Assembly (NCBI GenBank): GCA_029207755.1
Contig: JARCOQ010000099.1
Span: 186,001 to 250,000, forward strand
Reading direction: 5' to 3'
Length of the DNA: 64,000 nt
Source: Chamaea fasciata
Lineage: Eukaryota > Chordata > Aves > Passeriformes > Sylviidae
Shown: in pieces, positions 25,791-35,921 of the stretch
Position numbering within the stretch: the stretch's first letter is position 1
How the letters are laid out: each line of letters begins with the position of its first letter
Program-made: the position numbers and the translations under genes
Notes under the pieces: model-generated
The model's database searches: none
What the model saw: only the letters and a program-made list of their open reading frames with translations
Told to the model about the DNA's origin: nothing

Positions 25791-28700
25791 AGGGCCAAAG
25801 GACTCCTACAAACTGACATCAGGCACCTGGGCAGCTGACTTTATTTACCCCTGGAAACAGGCCATCCTTTGTGCCCAACTCCCTCTGCCGGGCACCAGGC
25901 CTCGCCCACCTACAATCTTGAACGGAACAGGATTTCTTCCAGATGCAAGCTGCCACAAGCAGGAAGCCTGGCTTCCCATGGAGGGCCAAAGGCCTCCTAC
26001 AAACTGACATCAGGCACCTGGGCAGCTGACTTTACTTTCCTCATGAAACAGGCCATCATTTGTGCCCAACTCCCTCTGCCGGGCACCTGGCCTCGGCCAC
26101 CTACAATCCCGAACGGAACAGGATTTCTTCCAGATACAAGCTGCCACAAACTTGAAGCCTGGCTTCCCTTGGAGGGCCAAAGGACTCCTACAAACTGACA
26201 TCAGGCACGTGGGCAGCAGACTTTACTTACCCCTGGAAACAGGACATCCTTTGTGCCCAACTCCCTCTGCCGGGCACCTGGCCTCGGCCACCTACAATCC
26301 CGAACGGAACAGGATTTCTTCCAGATGCAAGCTGCCACAAGCTGGAAGCCTGGCTTCCCATGGAGGACCAAAGGCCTCCTACAAACTGACATCAGGCACC
26401 TGGGCAGCTGACTTTACTTACCCCTGGAAACAGCCCATCCTTTGTTCCCAACTCCCCTGACGGGCCCACAGCTTTGGCCACCTAGAATCCCGAACGGAAC
26501 AGGATTTCTTCCCGATGCAAGCTGCCACTGGCTGGAAGCCTGGCTTCCCATGGAGGACCAAAGGCCTCCTACAAACTGATATCAGGCACTTGGGCAGCTG
26601 ACTTTACTTTCCTCATGAAACAGGCCATCATTTGTGCCCAACTCCCTCTGCTGGGCACCTGGCCTCGGCCTCCTACAATCCCGAACGAAACAGGATTTCT
26701 TCCAGATGCAAGCTGCCTTAAACAGGAAGACTAGCTTCCCTTAGAGGGCCAAAGGCCTCCTACAAACTGACATCAGGCACCTGGGCAGCTGACTTTATTT
26801 ACCCCTGGAAACAGCCCATCCTTTGTGCCCAACTCCCCTGTCAGGCCCACAGCTTTGGCCACCTACAATCCCGAACGCAACAGGAGATCTTCCAGATGCA
26901 AGCTGCCACAAGCTGGAAACCTGGCTTCCCATGGAGGGCCAAAGGCCTCCTACAAACTGACATCAGGCACCTGGGCAGCTGACTTTACTTACCCGCTGGA
27001 AACAGGACATCCTTTGTGTCCAACTCCCTCAGCCAGGCACCCAGCTCCGGCCACCTACAATCCTGAACGGAACAGGATTTCTTCCAGATGCAAACTGCCA
27101 CAAGCAGGAAGCCTGGCTTCCCATGGAGGGCCAAAGGCCTCCTACAAACTGACATCAGGCACCTGCGCAGCTGACTTTATTTACCCCTGGAAACAGGCCA
27201 TCCTTTGTGCCCAACTCCCTCTGCCGGGCACCAGGCCTCGCCCACCTACAATCTTGAACGGAACAGGATTTCTTCCAGATGCAAGCTGCCACAAGCAGGA
27301 AGCCTGGCTTCCCATGGAGGGCCAAAGGCCTCCTACATACTGACATCAGGCACCTGGGCAGCTGACTTTACTTTCCTCATGAAACAGGCCATCATTTGTG
27401 CCCAACTCCCTCTGCCAAGCACCTGGCCTCGGCCACCTACAATCCCGAACGGAACAGGATTTCTTCCAGATACAAGCTGCCACAAACTTGAAGCCTGGCT
27501 TCCCTTGGAGGGCCAAATGACTCCTACAAACTGACATCAGGCACGTGGGCAGCAGACTTTACTTACCCCTGGAAACAGGCCATCCTTTGTGCCCAACTCC
27601 CTCTGCCGGGCACCTGGCCGCGGCCACCTACAATCCCGAACGGAACAGGATTTCTTCCCGATGCAAGCTGCCACTAGCTGGAAGCCTGGCTTCCCATGGA
27701 GGACCAAAGGCCTCCTACAAACTGACATCAGGCACTTGGGCAGCTGACTTTACTTTCCTCATGAAACAGGCCATCATTTGTGCCTACCTCCCTCTGCTGG
27801 GAACCTGGCCTCGGCCACCTACAATCCCGAACGGAACAGGATTTCTTCCAGATGCACGCTGCCACAAACTGGAAACGTGGCTTCCCTTGGAGGGCCAAAG
27901 GCCGCCTACAAACTGACATCAGGCACCTGGGCAGCTGACTTTACTTACCCCTGGAAACAGCCCATCCTTTTTGTTCAACTCCCTCAGCCAGGCACCCAGC
28001 TCCGACCACCTACAATCCCGAACGGAACAGGATTTCTTCCAGATGCAAGCTGCCACAAGCTGGAAACGTGGCTTCACTTGGAGGGCCAAAGGCCTCCTAC
28101 AAACTGACATCAGGCACTTGGGCAGCTGACTTTACTTACCCCTGGAAACAGGACATCCTTTGTGCCCAACTCCCTCTGCCGGGCACCAGGCCTCGGCCAC
28201 CTACAATCCCGAACGGAACAGTATTTCTTCCAGATGCAAGCTGCCTTAAACAGGAAGACTAGCTTCCCTTGGAGGGCCAAAGGCCTCCTACAAACTGAAA
28301 TCAGGCACCTGGGCAGCTGACTTTATTTACCCCTGGAAACAGGCCATCCTTTGTGCCCAACTCCGTGTGGCGGGCACCCGGCATATGACACCTTCAATCC
28401 CGAAAGGAACAGGATTTCTTCCAGATGCAAGCTGCCACAAACTGGAAGCCTGGCTTCGCATGGAGGGCCAAAGGCCTCCTACAAACTGACATCAGGCACG
28501 TGGTTAGGTGACTTTACTTACTCCTGGAAAGAGGCCATCCTTTGTGCCCAACTCCACGGCCAGGCACCCGGGCTCGGCCACCTACAATCCCGAACGGAAC
28601 AGGATTTCTTCCAGATGCAAGCTTCCACATGTTGGAAGCGCGGCTTCCCTTGGAGGGCCAAAGGCCTCCTACAAACTGACATCAGGCACCTGGGCAGCTG

Positions 28701-31700
28701 ACTTTACATACCCCTGGAAACAGGCCATCCTTTGTGCCCAACTCCCTCTGCCGGGTACCCGGCCTCGGCCACCTACAATCCCGAACGGAACAGAATTCTT
28801 CCAGATGCAAGCTGCACAAGTTGGAAGCCTGGCTTCCCTTGGAGGGCCAAAGGCCTCCTACAAACTGACAATCAGGCACCTGGGCAGCTGACTTTCCTTA
28901 CCCCTGGAAACACGCCATCCTTTGTGCCCAACTCCCCTCTGTCGGGCACCTGGCCTCAGCCACATACAATCCCTAACAAAACTGGATTTCTTCCAGATGC
29001 CAGCTGACACAAGCTGGAAGGCTAGCTTCTCTTGGAGGGCCAAAGGCCTCCTACAAACTGACATCAGGCACCTGGGCAGCTGACTTTATTTGACCCTGGA
29101 AACAGGCCATCCTTTGTGCCCAACTCCCTCTGCCGGGCACTCGGCCTCGGCCACCTAAAATCTTGAAGGGAACAGGATATCTTCCAGATGCAAGCTGCCA
29201 CAAGTTGGAAGCCCGGCTTCCTTGAGGGCCAAAGGCCTCCTAAAAACTGACATCAGGCTCGTGGACAGGAGACTTAACCAATCCCTGGAAAGAAGCCATC
29301 CTTTGTGCCCAACTCCCTCGGTGAGGCAGGCGGCATCAGCCACCTACAATCCCGAACGGAACAGGATTTCTTCCAGATGGAAGCTGCCACAAGCTGGAAG
29401 GCTGGCTTCCCTTGGAGGGCCAAAGGCCTCCTACAAACTGACATCAGGCACCTGGGCAGCTGACTTTACTTACCCCTGGAAACAGGCCATCCTTTGTTCC
29501 CAACTCCCTCTGCCGGGCACCCGGCTTGGGAACCTACAATCTTGAACGGAACAGGATTTCTTCCAGATGCAAGCTGCCTTGATCAGGAAGACTAGCATCA
29601 CTTGGACAGCCAAAGGCCTGCTACAAACTGACATCAGGCACCTGGGCAGCTGACTTTACTTACCCGTGGAAACAGGCCATCCTTTGTGCCCAACTCCCTC
29701 AGCCGGGCACCAGGCCTCGGTCACCTACGATGCCAAACGGAACAGGATTTCTTCAAGATGCAAGCTGCCACAAGCTAGAAGCCTGGCTGCTCTTGGAGGG
29801 CCAAAGGCCTCCTACATACTGACATCAGGCACCTGGGCAGCAGCCTTTACTTACCTATGGAAACAGGTAATCCTTTGTGCCCAACTCCCTCTGCCGGGCA
29901 CCCAGGCTCGGCCACCTACATTCCTTAACGGAACAGGATTTCTTCCAGATGCAAGCAGCCACAATTCTGAAGCCTGTTTTCGCGTAGAGCGCCAAAGGCC
30001 TCCTACAAACTGACATCCGGCACCTGGGCAGCTGACTTTACTTACCCCTGTAAAGAAGCTCTCCTTTGAGACCAACTTTGTGTGGCGGGCTCACGACTCC
30101 GACATCTAAAATCCCGAACGGAACAGGATTTCTCGTAGATGCAAGCTGTCACAAGTTGGAAGCCTGGCTTCCCGTGGAGGGCCAAAGGCCTCCTACAAAC
30201 TGACATCATGTATCTGGCTAGGTGACTTTACTTACCCCTGAAAGCAGGCCATCATTTGTGCCCAACACCCTCTGCCGGGCACCAGGCCTCGGCCACCTAC
30301 ACTCCCGAACGGAACAGGATTTCTTCCAGATGCAAGCTGCCACAAGCTGGAAGCCTGGCTTCCCATGGAGGACCAAAGGCCTCCTACAAACTGACATCAG
30401 GCACTTGGGCAGCTGACTTTACTTACCCCTGGAAAGAGGCCCTCATTTGTGCCCAACTCCTTCAGCCGGGCACCAGGCCTCGGTCACCTACGATCCCGAA
30501 CGGAACAGGATTTCTTCCAGATGCAAGCTGCCACAAGCTGGAAGCCTGGCATCCCTTGGACGGCCAAAGGCCTCCTACAAACTGAAATCAGGCACCTGGG
30601 CAGCTGACTTTACTTACCTTTGGAAACAGGCCATCCTTTGTGCCCAACTCCCTCTGCCGGGCACCTGGCCTCGGCCACCTACAATCCCGAACGGAACAGG
30701 ATTTCTTCCAGATGCAAGCTGCCACAAACTGGAAGACTAGCTTCCTTTAGAGGGCCAAAGGCCTGCTACAAACTGACATCAGGCACCTGGGCAGCTGACT
30801 TTACTTACTCCTGGAGCAACCCACCATTTGTGCCCAACTCCCTTAGCTGGGCACCAGGCCTCGGCCACGTACAATCCCGAACGGAACAGGATTTCTTCCA
30901 GATGCAAGCTGCCACATTTAGGAAGCCTGGCTTCCCTTGGAGGGCCAAAGGCCTCCTACAAACTGACATCAGGCACCTGGGAATCTGACTTTACTTACCC
31001 TTGGAAACAGGCCATCATTTGTGCCCAACTCCCTCTGCCGGGCACCCGGCTCCGCGCACCTACAATCCCGAACGGAATAGGATTTTTTCCAGATGCAAGC
31101 TGCTACAAACTGGAAGACTAGCTTCCTTTAGAGGGCCAAATGCCTGCTACAAACTGACATCAGGCACCTGGGCAGCTGACTTTACTTACCCCTGGAAAGA
31201 AGCCATCCTTTGTGCCCAACTCCCTCAGCAGGGCACCCGGCTCTGGCCACCTACAATCCCGAACGGAACAGGATTTCTTCCAGATGCAAGCTGCCACAAG
31301 CAGGAAGCCTTGCTTCCCTTGAAGGGCCAAAGGCCTCCTACAAACTGACATCAGGCACCTGAGAATCTGACTTTACTTACCCTTGGAAACAGGCCATCAT
31401 TTGTGCCCAACTGCCTCTGCCGGGCACCTGGCCTCGGCCACCTACAATCCCGAATGGAACAGAATTTCTTCCAGATGCAAGCTGCCACAAACTGGAAGCC
31501 TGGCTTCCCTTGGAGGGCCAAAGGCCTCCTACAAACTGACATCAGGCACCTGGGCAGCTGACTTTACTTACTCCTGGAGCAACCCACCATTTGTGCCCAA
31601 CTCCCTTAGCTGGGCACCAGGCCTCGGCCACGTACAATCCCGAATGGAGTAGGATTTCTTCCAGATGCAAGCTGCTACAAGTTGGAAGCCTGGCTTCCCT

Positions 31701-33577
31701 TGGAGTGCCAAAGGCCTCCTACAAACTGACATCAGGCACCTGGGCAGCTGACTTTACTTACCCCTAAAAACAGGCCATCCTTTGTTCCCAACTCCCTCTG
31801 CCGGGCACTTGGCTCTGCGCACCTACAATCCCGAACGGAATAGGATTTTTTCCACATGCAATCTCCTACAAACTGGAAGACTAGCTTCCTTTAGAGGGCC
31901 AAATGCCTGCTACAAACTGACATCAGGCACCTGGGCAGCTGACTTTACTTACCCTTGGAAAGAAGCCATCCTTTGTGCCCAACTCCCTCTGCCGGGCACC
32001 TGGCCTCAGCCACCTACAATCCCGAACGGAACAGGATTCCTTCCAGATGCAAGCTGCCACAAGCTGGAAGCCTGGCTTCCCTTGGAGGGCCAAAAGCCTC
32101 CTACAAACTGACATCAGGCACCTAGGCAGCTGACTTTACTTACCCCTGGAAACAGGCCATCCTTTGTTCCCATCTACCTCAGCAGGGTAGCCGGCTCCGG
32201 CCACCTTCAATCCCGAACGGAACAGGATTTCTTCCAGATGCAAGCTGCCACAAACTGGAAGCCTGGCTTCCCTTGGAGTGCCAAAAGCCTCCTACAAACT
32301 GACATCAGGCACCTGGGCAGCTGACTTTACTTATTCCTAAAAACATGCCATCCTTTGCGCCCAACTCGCTCTGCCGGGCACCTGGCCTCGGCCACCTACA
32401 ATCCCGAACGCAACAGGATTCCTTCCAGATGCAAGCTGCCACAAACTGGTAGACTTGCTTCCCTTGGAGGGCCAAAGGCCTCCTACAAACTGACATCAGG
32501 CACCTGGGCAGCTGACTTTACTTTCCTCATGAAACAGGCCATCATTTGTGCCCAATTCCCTCTGCCGGGCACCTGGCCTCGGCCTCCTACAATCCCGAAC
32601 GAAACAGGATTTCTTCCAGATGCAAGCTGCCACAAACTGGAAGCCTGGCTTCCCATGGAGGGCCAAAGGCCTCCTACAAACTGACATCAGGCACCTGGGC
32701 AGCTGACTTTACTTACCCCTGGAAACCGGCCATCATTTGAGCTCAACTCCCTCTGCCGGGCACCAGGCCTTGGCCCCCTACAATCCCGAACGGAACAGGA
32801 GTTCTTCCAGATGCAAGCTGCCACAAGCAGGAAACCTGGCTTCCCATGGAGGGCCAAAGGCCTCCTACAAACTGACATCAGGCACCTGGGCAGCTGACTT
32901 TACTTACCCCTGGAAACAGGACATCCTTTGTGCCCAACTCCCTCTGCCGGGCACCAGGCCTCGGCCACCTACAATCCCGAACGGAACAGGATTTCTTCCA
33001 GATGCAAGCTGCCACAAACTGGAAGACAAGCTTCCCTTGGAGGGCCAAAGGCCTCCTACAAACTGACATCAGGCACCTGGGCAGCTGACTTTACTTACCC
33101 CTGGAAACAGCCCATCCTTTGTGCCCAACTCCCCTGCCGGCCCACAGCTTTGGCCACCTACAATCCCGAACGGAACAGGAGATCTTCCAGATGCAAGCTG
33201 CCACAAGCTGGAAACGTGACTTCACTTGGAGGGCCAAAGGCCTCCTACAAACTGACATCAGGCACTTGGGCAGCTGACTTTACTTACCCCTGGAAACAGG
33301 CCATCCTTTGTGCCCAACTCCCTCTGCCGGGCACCTGGCCTCGGCCACCTACAATCCCGAACGGAACAGGATTTCTTCCCGATGCAAACTGCCACTAGCT
33401 TGAAGCGTGGCCTCCCATGGAGGACCAAAGGCCTCCTACAAACTGACATCGGGCACTTGGGCAGCTGACTTTACTTTCCTCATGAAACAGGCCATCATTT
33501 GTGCCCAACTCCCTCTGCTGGGAACCTGGCCTCGGCCACCTACAATCCCGAACGGAACAGGATTTCTTCCAGATGCA
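25791..33577 (+). repeat. Segment B, copy 3 (shortened)
   Basis: Matches copy 2 at offset 10,108 to about 26630, then 8,771, then 8,389 from about 26825. The steps are losses of 1,337 bases (seven monomers) and 382 bases (two monomers) relative to copy 2. From about 28350 it also matches copy 1 at a steady 18,691-18,692 wherever copy 2 carries indels, so copies 1 and 3 are closer to each other there. Confidence 0.87.
28992..30252 (+). repeat. Divergent monomer cluster, copy 3
   Basis: Matches copy 1 at offset 18,692, including the final CATGTATCTGGC monomer absent from copy 2. Its own changes include GACAATCAGG near 28868, CCCCTCTG near 28933 and a two-base loss at CTTCCTTGAGG near 29219. 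Confidence 0.85.
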
Positions 33578-35761
33578 AGCTGCCACAAACTGGAAGACTA
33601 GCTTCCTTTAGAGGGCCAAAGGCCTGCTACAACCTGACATCAGGCACCTGGGCAGCTGACTTTACTTACTCCTGGAGCAACCCACCCTTTGTGCCCAACT
33701 CCCTTAGCTGGGCACCAGGCCTCGGCCACCTACAATCCCGAATGGAGTAGGATTTCTTCCAGATGCAAGCTGCTACAAGTTGGAAGCCTGGCTTCCCTTG
33801 GAGTGCCAAAGGCCTCCTACAAACTGACATCAGGCACCTGGGCAGCTGACTTTACTTACCCCTAAAAACAGGCCATCCTTTCCGCCCAACTCCCTCTGCC
33901 GGGCACTTGGCTCTGCGCACCTACAATCCCGAACGGAATAGGATTTTTTCCACATGCAATCTCCTACAAACTGGAAGACTAGCTTCCTTTAGAGGGCCAA
34001 ATGCCTGCTACAAACTGACATCAGGCACCTGGGCAGCTGACTTTACTTACCCTTGGAAAGAAGCCATCCTTTGTGCCCAACTCCCTCTGCCGGGCACCTG
34101 GCCTCAGCCACCTACAATCCCGAACGGAACAGGATTCCTTCCAGATGCAAGCTGCCACAAGCTGGAAGCCTGGCTTCCCTTGGAGGGCCAAAAGCCTCCT
34201 ACAAACTGACATCAGGCACCTGGGCAGCTGACTTTACTTACCCCTGGAAACAGGCCATCCTTTGTTCCCATCTACCTCAGCAGGGTACCCGGCTCCGGCC
34301 ACCTTCAATCCCGAACGGAACAGGATTTCTTCCAGATGCAAGCTGCCACAAACTGGAAGCCTGGCTTCCCTTGGAGTGCCAAAAGCCTTATACAAACTGA
34401 CATCAGGCACCTGGGCAGCTGACTTTACTTATTCCTAAAAACATGCCATCCTTTCCGCCCAACTCGCTCTGCCGGGCACCTGGCCTCGGCCACCTACAAT
34501 CCCGAACGCAACAGGATTCCTTCCAGATGCAAGCTGCCACAAACTGGTAGACTTGCTTCCCTTGGAGGGCCAAAGGCCTCCTACAAACTGACATCAGGCA
34601 CCTGGGCAGCTGACTTTACTTACCCTTGGAAACAGGCCATTATTTGTGCCCAACTCTCTCAGCAGGCCACCCGGCTCCGGCCACCTACAATCCCGAACGG
34701 AACAGGATTTCTTCCAGATGCAAGCTGCCACAAGCAGGAAGCCTGGCTTCCCTTGGAGGGCCAAAGGCCTCCTACAAACTGACATCAGGCACCTGGGCAG
34801 CTGACTTTACTTACCCCTGGAAACAGCCCATCCTTTGTGCTCAACTACCTCTGCCGAGCACCTGGCCTCGGCCACCTACAATCCGGAACTGAACAGGACT
34901 TCTTCCAGATGCAAGCTGCCACAAACTGGAAGACTTGCTTCCCTTGGAGGGCCAAAGGCCTCCTAAAAACTGACATCAGGCACCTGGGCAGCTGACCTTA
35001 CTTACCCCTTGAGCAACCCACACTTTGTGCCCAACTCCCTTAGCCGGGCACCAGGCCTCGGCCACGTACAATCCCGAACGGAATAGGATTTCGTCCAGAT
35101 GCAAGCTGCCACAAGCAGGAAGCCTGGCTTCCCATGGAGGGCCAAAGGCCTCCTATAAACTGACATCAGGCACCTGGGAAGCTGACTTTACTTGCCCCTA
35201 AAAACAGGCTATCCTTTGTTCCCAACTCCATCTGCCGGGCACCCGGCTCCGTGCACCTACAATCCCGAACGGAACAGGATTTTTTCCAGATGCAAGCTGC
35301 TACAAACAGAAAGACAAGCTTCCTTTAGATGGCCAAATGCCTGCTACAAGCTGACATCAGGCACCTGGGCAGATGACTTTACTTACTCCTGGAAAGAAGC
35401 CATCCTTTGTGCCCAACTCCCTCTGCCGGGCACCCGGCTCCGTGCACCTACAATCCCGAACGGAGCAGGATTTTTCCAGATGCAAGCTGCTACAAACTGG
35501 AAGACTAGCTTCCTTTAGAGGGCCAAATGCCTGCTACAAACTGAGATCTGGCACCTGGGCATCTGACTATACTTACCCCTAGAAACAGGCCATCCTTTGT
35601 GCCCAACTCCCTCTGCCGGGCACCTTGCCTCGGCCACCTACAATCCCGAACGGAACAGCATTGCTTCCAGATGCAAGCTGCCACAAGCAGGAAGCCTGGC
35701 TTCCCATGGAGGGCCAAAGGCCTCCTACAAACTGACATCAGGCACCTGGGCAGCTGACTTT

Positions 35762-35767
35762 ACTTAC
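35762..35767 (-). other. Splice-donor-like GTAAGT on the minus strand
   Basis: The reverse complement reads GGGGTAAGTAAAG, close to the vertebrate 5' splice-site consensus. It occurs in most monomers, being lost in the TTTCCTCATG subfamily. Nothing shows that it is used. Confidence 0.4.
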
Positions 35768-35816
35768 CCCTGGAAACAGGCCATCCTTTGTGCCCAACTC
35801 CCTCTGCCGGGCACCT

Positions 35817-35834
35817 GGCCTCGGCCACCTACAA
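35817..35834 (+). repeat. GGCC-spacer-GGCC-CCTACAA module, first copy
   Basis: GGCCTCGGCCACCTACAA at monomer positions 87-104. Its first ten bases are a dyad (TGGCC/GGCCA arms when the preceding T and following A are included). The same module recurs 86 bases later in the same monomer with a three-base spacer. Confidence 0.8.
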
Positions 35835-35851
35835 TCCCGAACGGAACAGGA

Positions 35852-35861
35852 TTTCTTCCAG
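35852..35861 (+). other. Splice-acceptor-like TTTCTTCCAG on the plus strand
   Basis: A short pyrimidine tract followed by CAG and ATG, resembling a 3' splice site, is present in nearly all monomers. It lies on the strand opposite the donor-like hexamer, so the two cannot pair in one transcript. Its use is unproven. Confidence 0.4.
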
Positions 35862-35902
35862 ATGCAAGCTGCCACAAGCTGGAAACGTGGCTTCACTTGG
35901 AG

Positions 35903-35921
35903 GGCCAAAGGCCTCCTACAA
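35903..35921 (+). repeat. GGCC-spacer-GGCC-CCTACAA module, second copy
   Basis: GGCCAAAGGCCTCCTACAA at monomer positions 173-191. It shares GGCC, GGCC and CCTACAA with the first copy at 87-104. Spacing around the array therefore alternates between 86 and 105 bases, which may reflect an old duplication inside the monomer. Confidence 0.8.

Larger units (their letters stand above)
35731..35921 (+). repeat. Representative satellite monomer
   Basis: One complete 191-base monomer chosen as a reference. A hand count gives A 45, C 65, G 44 and T 37, so GC is 57% and the + strand is C-rich. It contains five CpG dinucleotides, roughly a third of the number expected from base composition. Landmarks in order are an E-box pair (CACCTG at 13-18, CAGCTG at 21-26), ACTTAC at 32-37, GGCCTCGGCC at 87-96, CCCGAACGG around 107-115, TTTCTTCCAG at 122-131, the GGAA...CTTC arm region around 151-164 and GGCCAAAGGCC at 173-183. 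Most variation between monomers falls near 38-60, 70-97 and 147-170. The 98-140 stretch is the most constant. Confidence 0.95.

Noticed and set aside
35835..35862. CENP-B box
   Set aside because: The nearest candidate is the minus-strand CTGTTCCGTTCGGGA region. It keeps the CGGG end but lacks the TTCG and central A of the required core (nTTCGnnnnAnnCGGGn).
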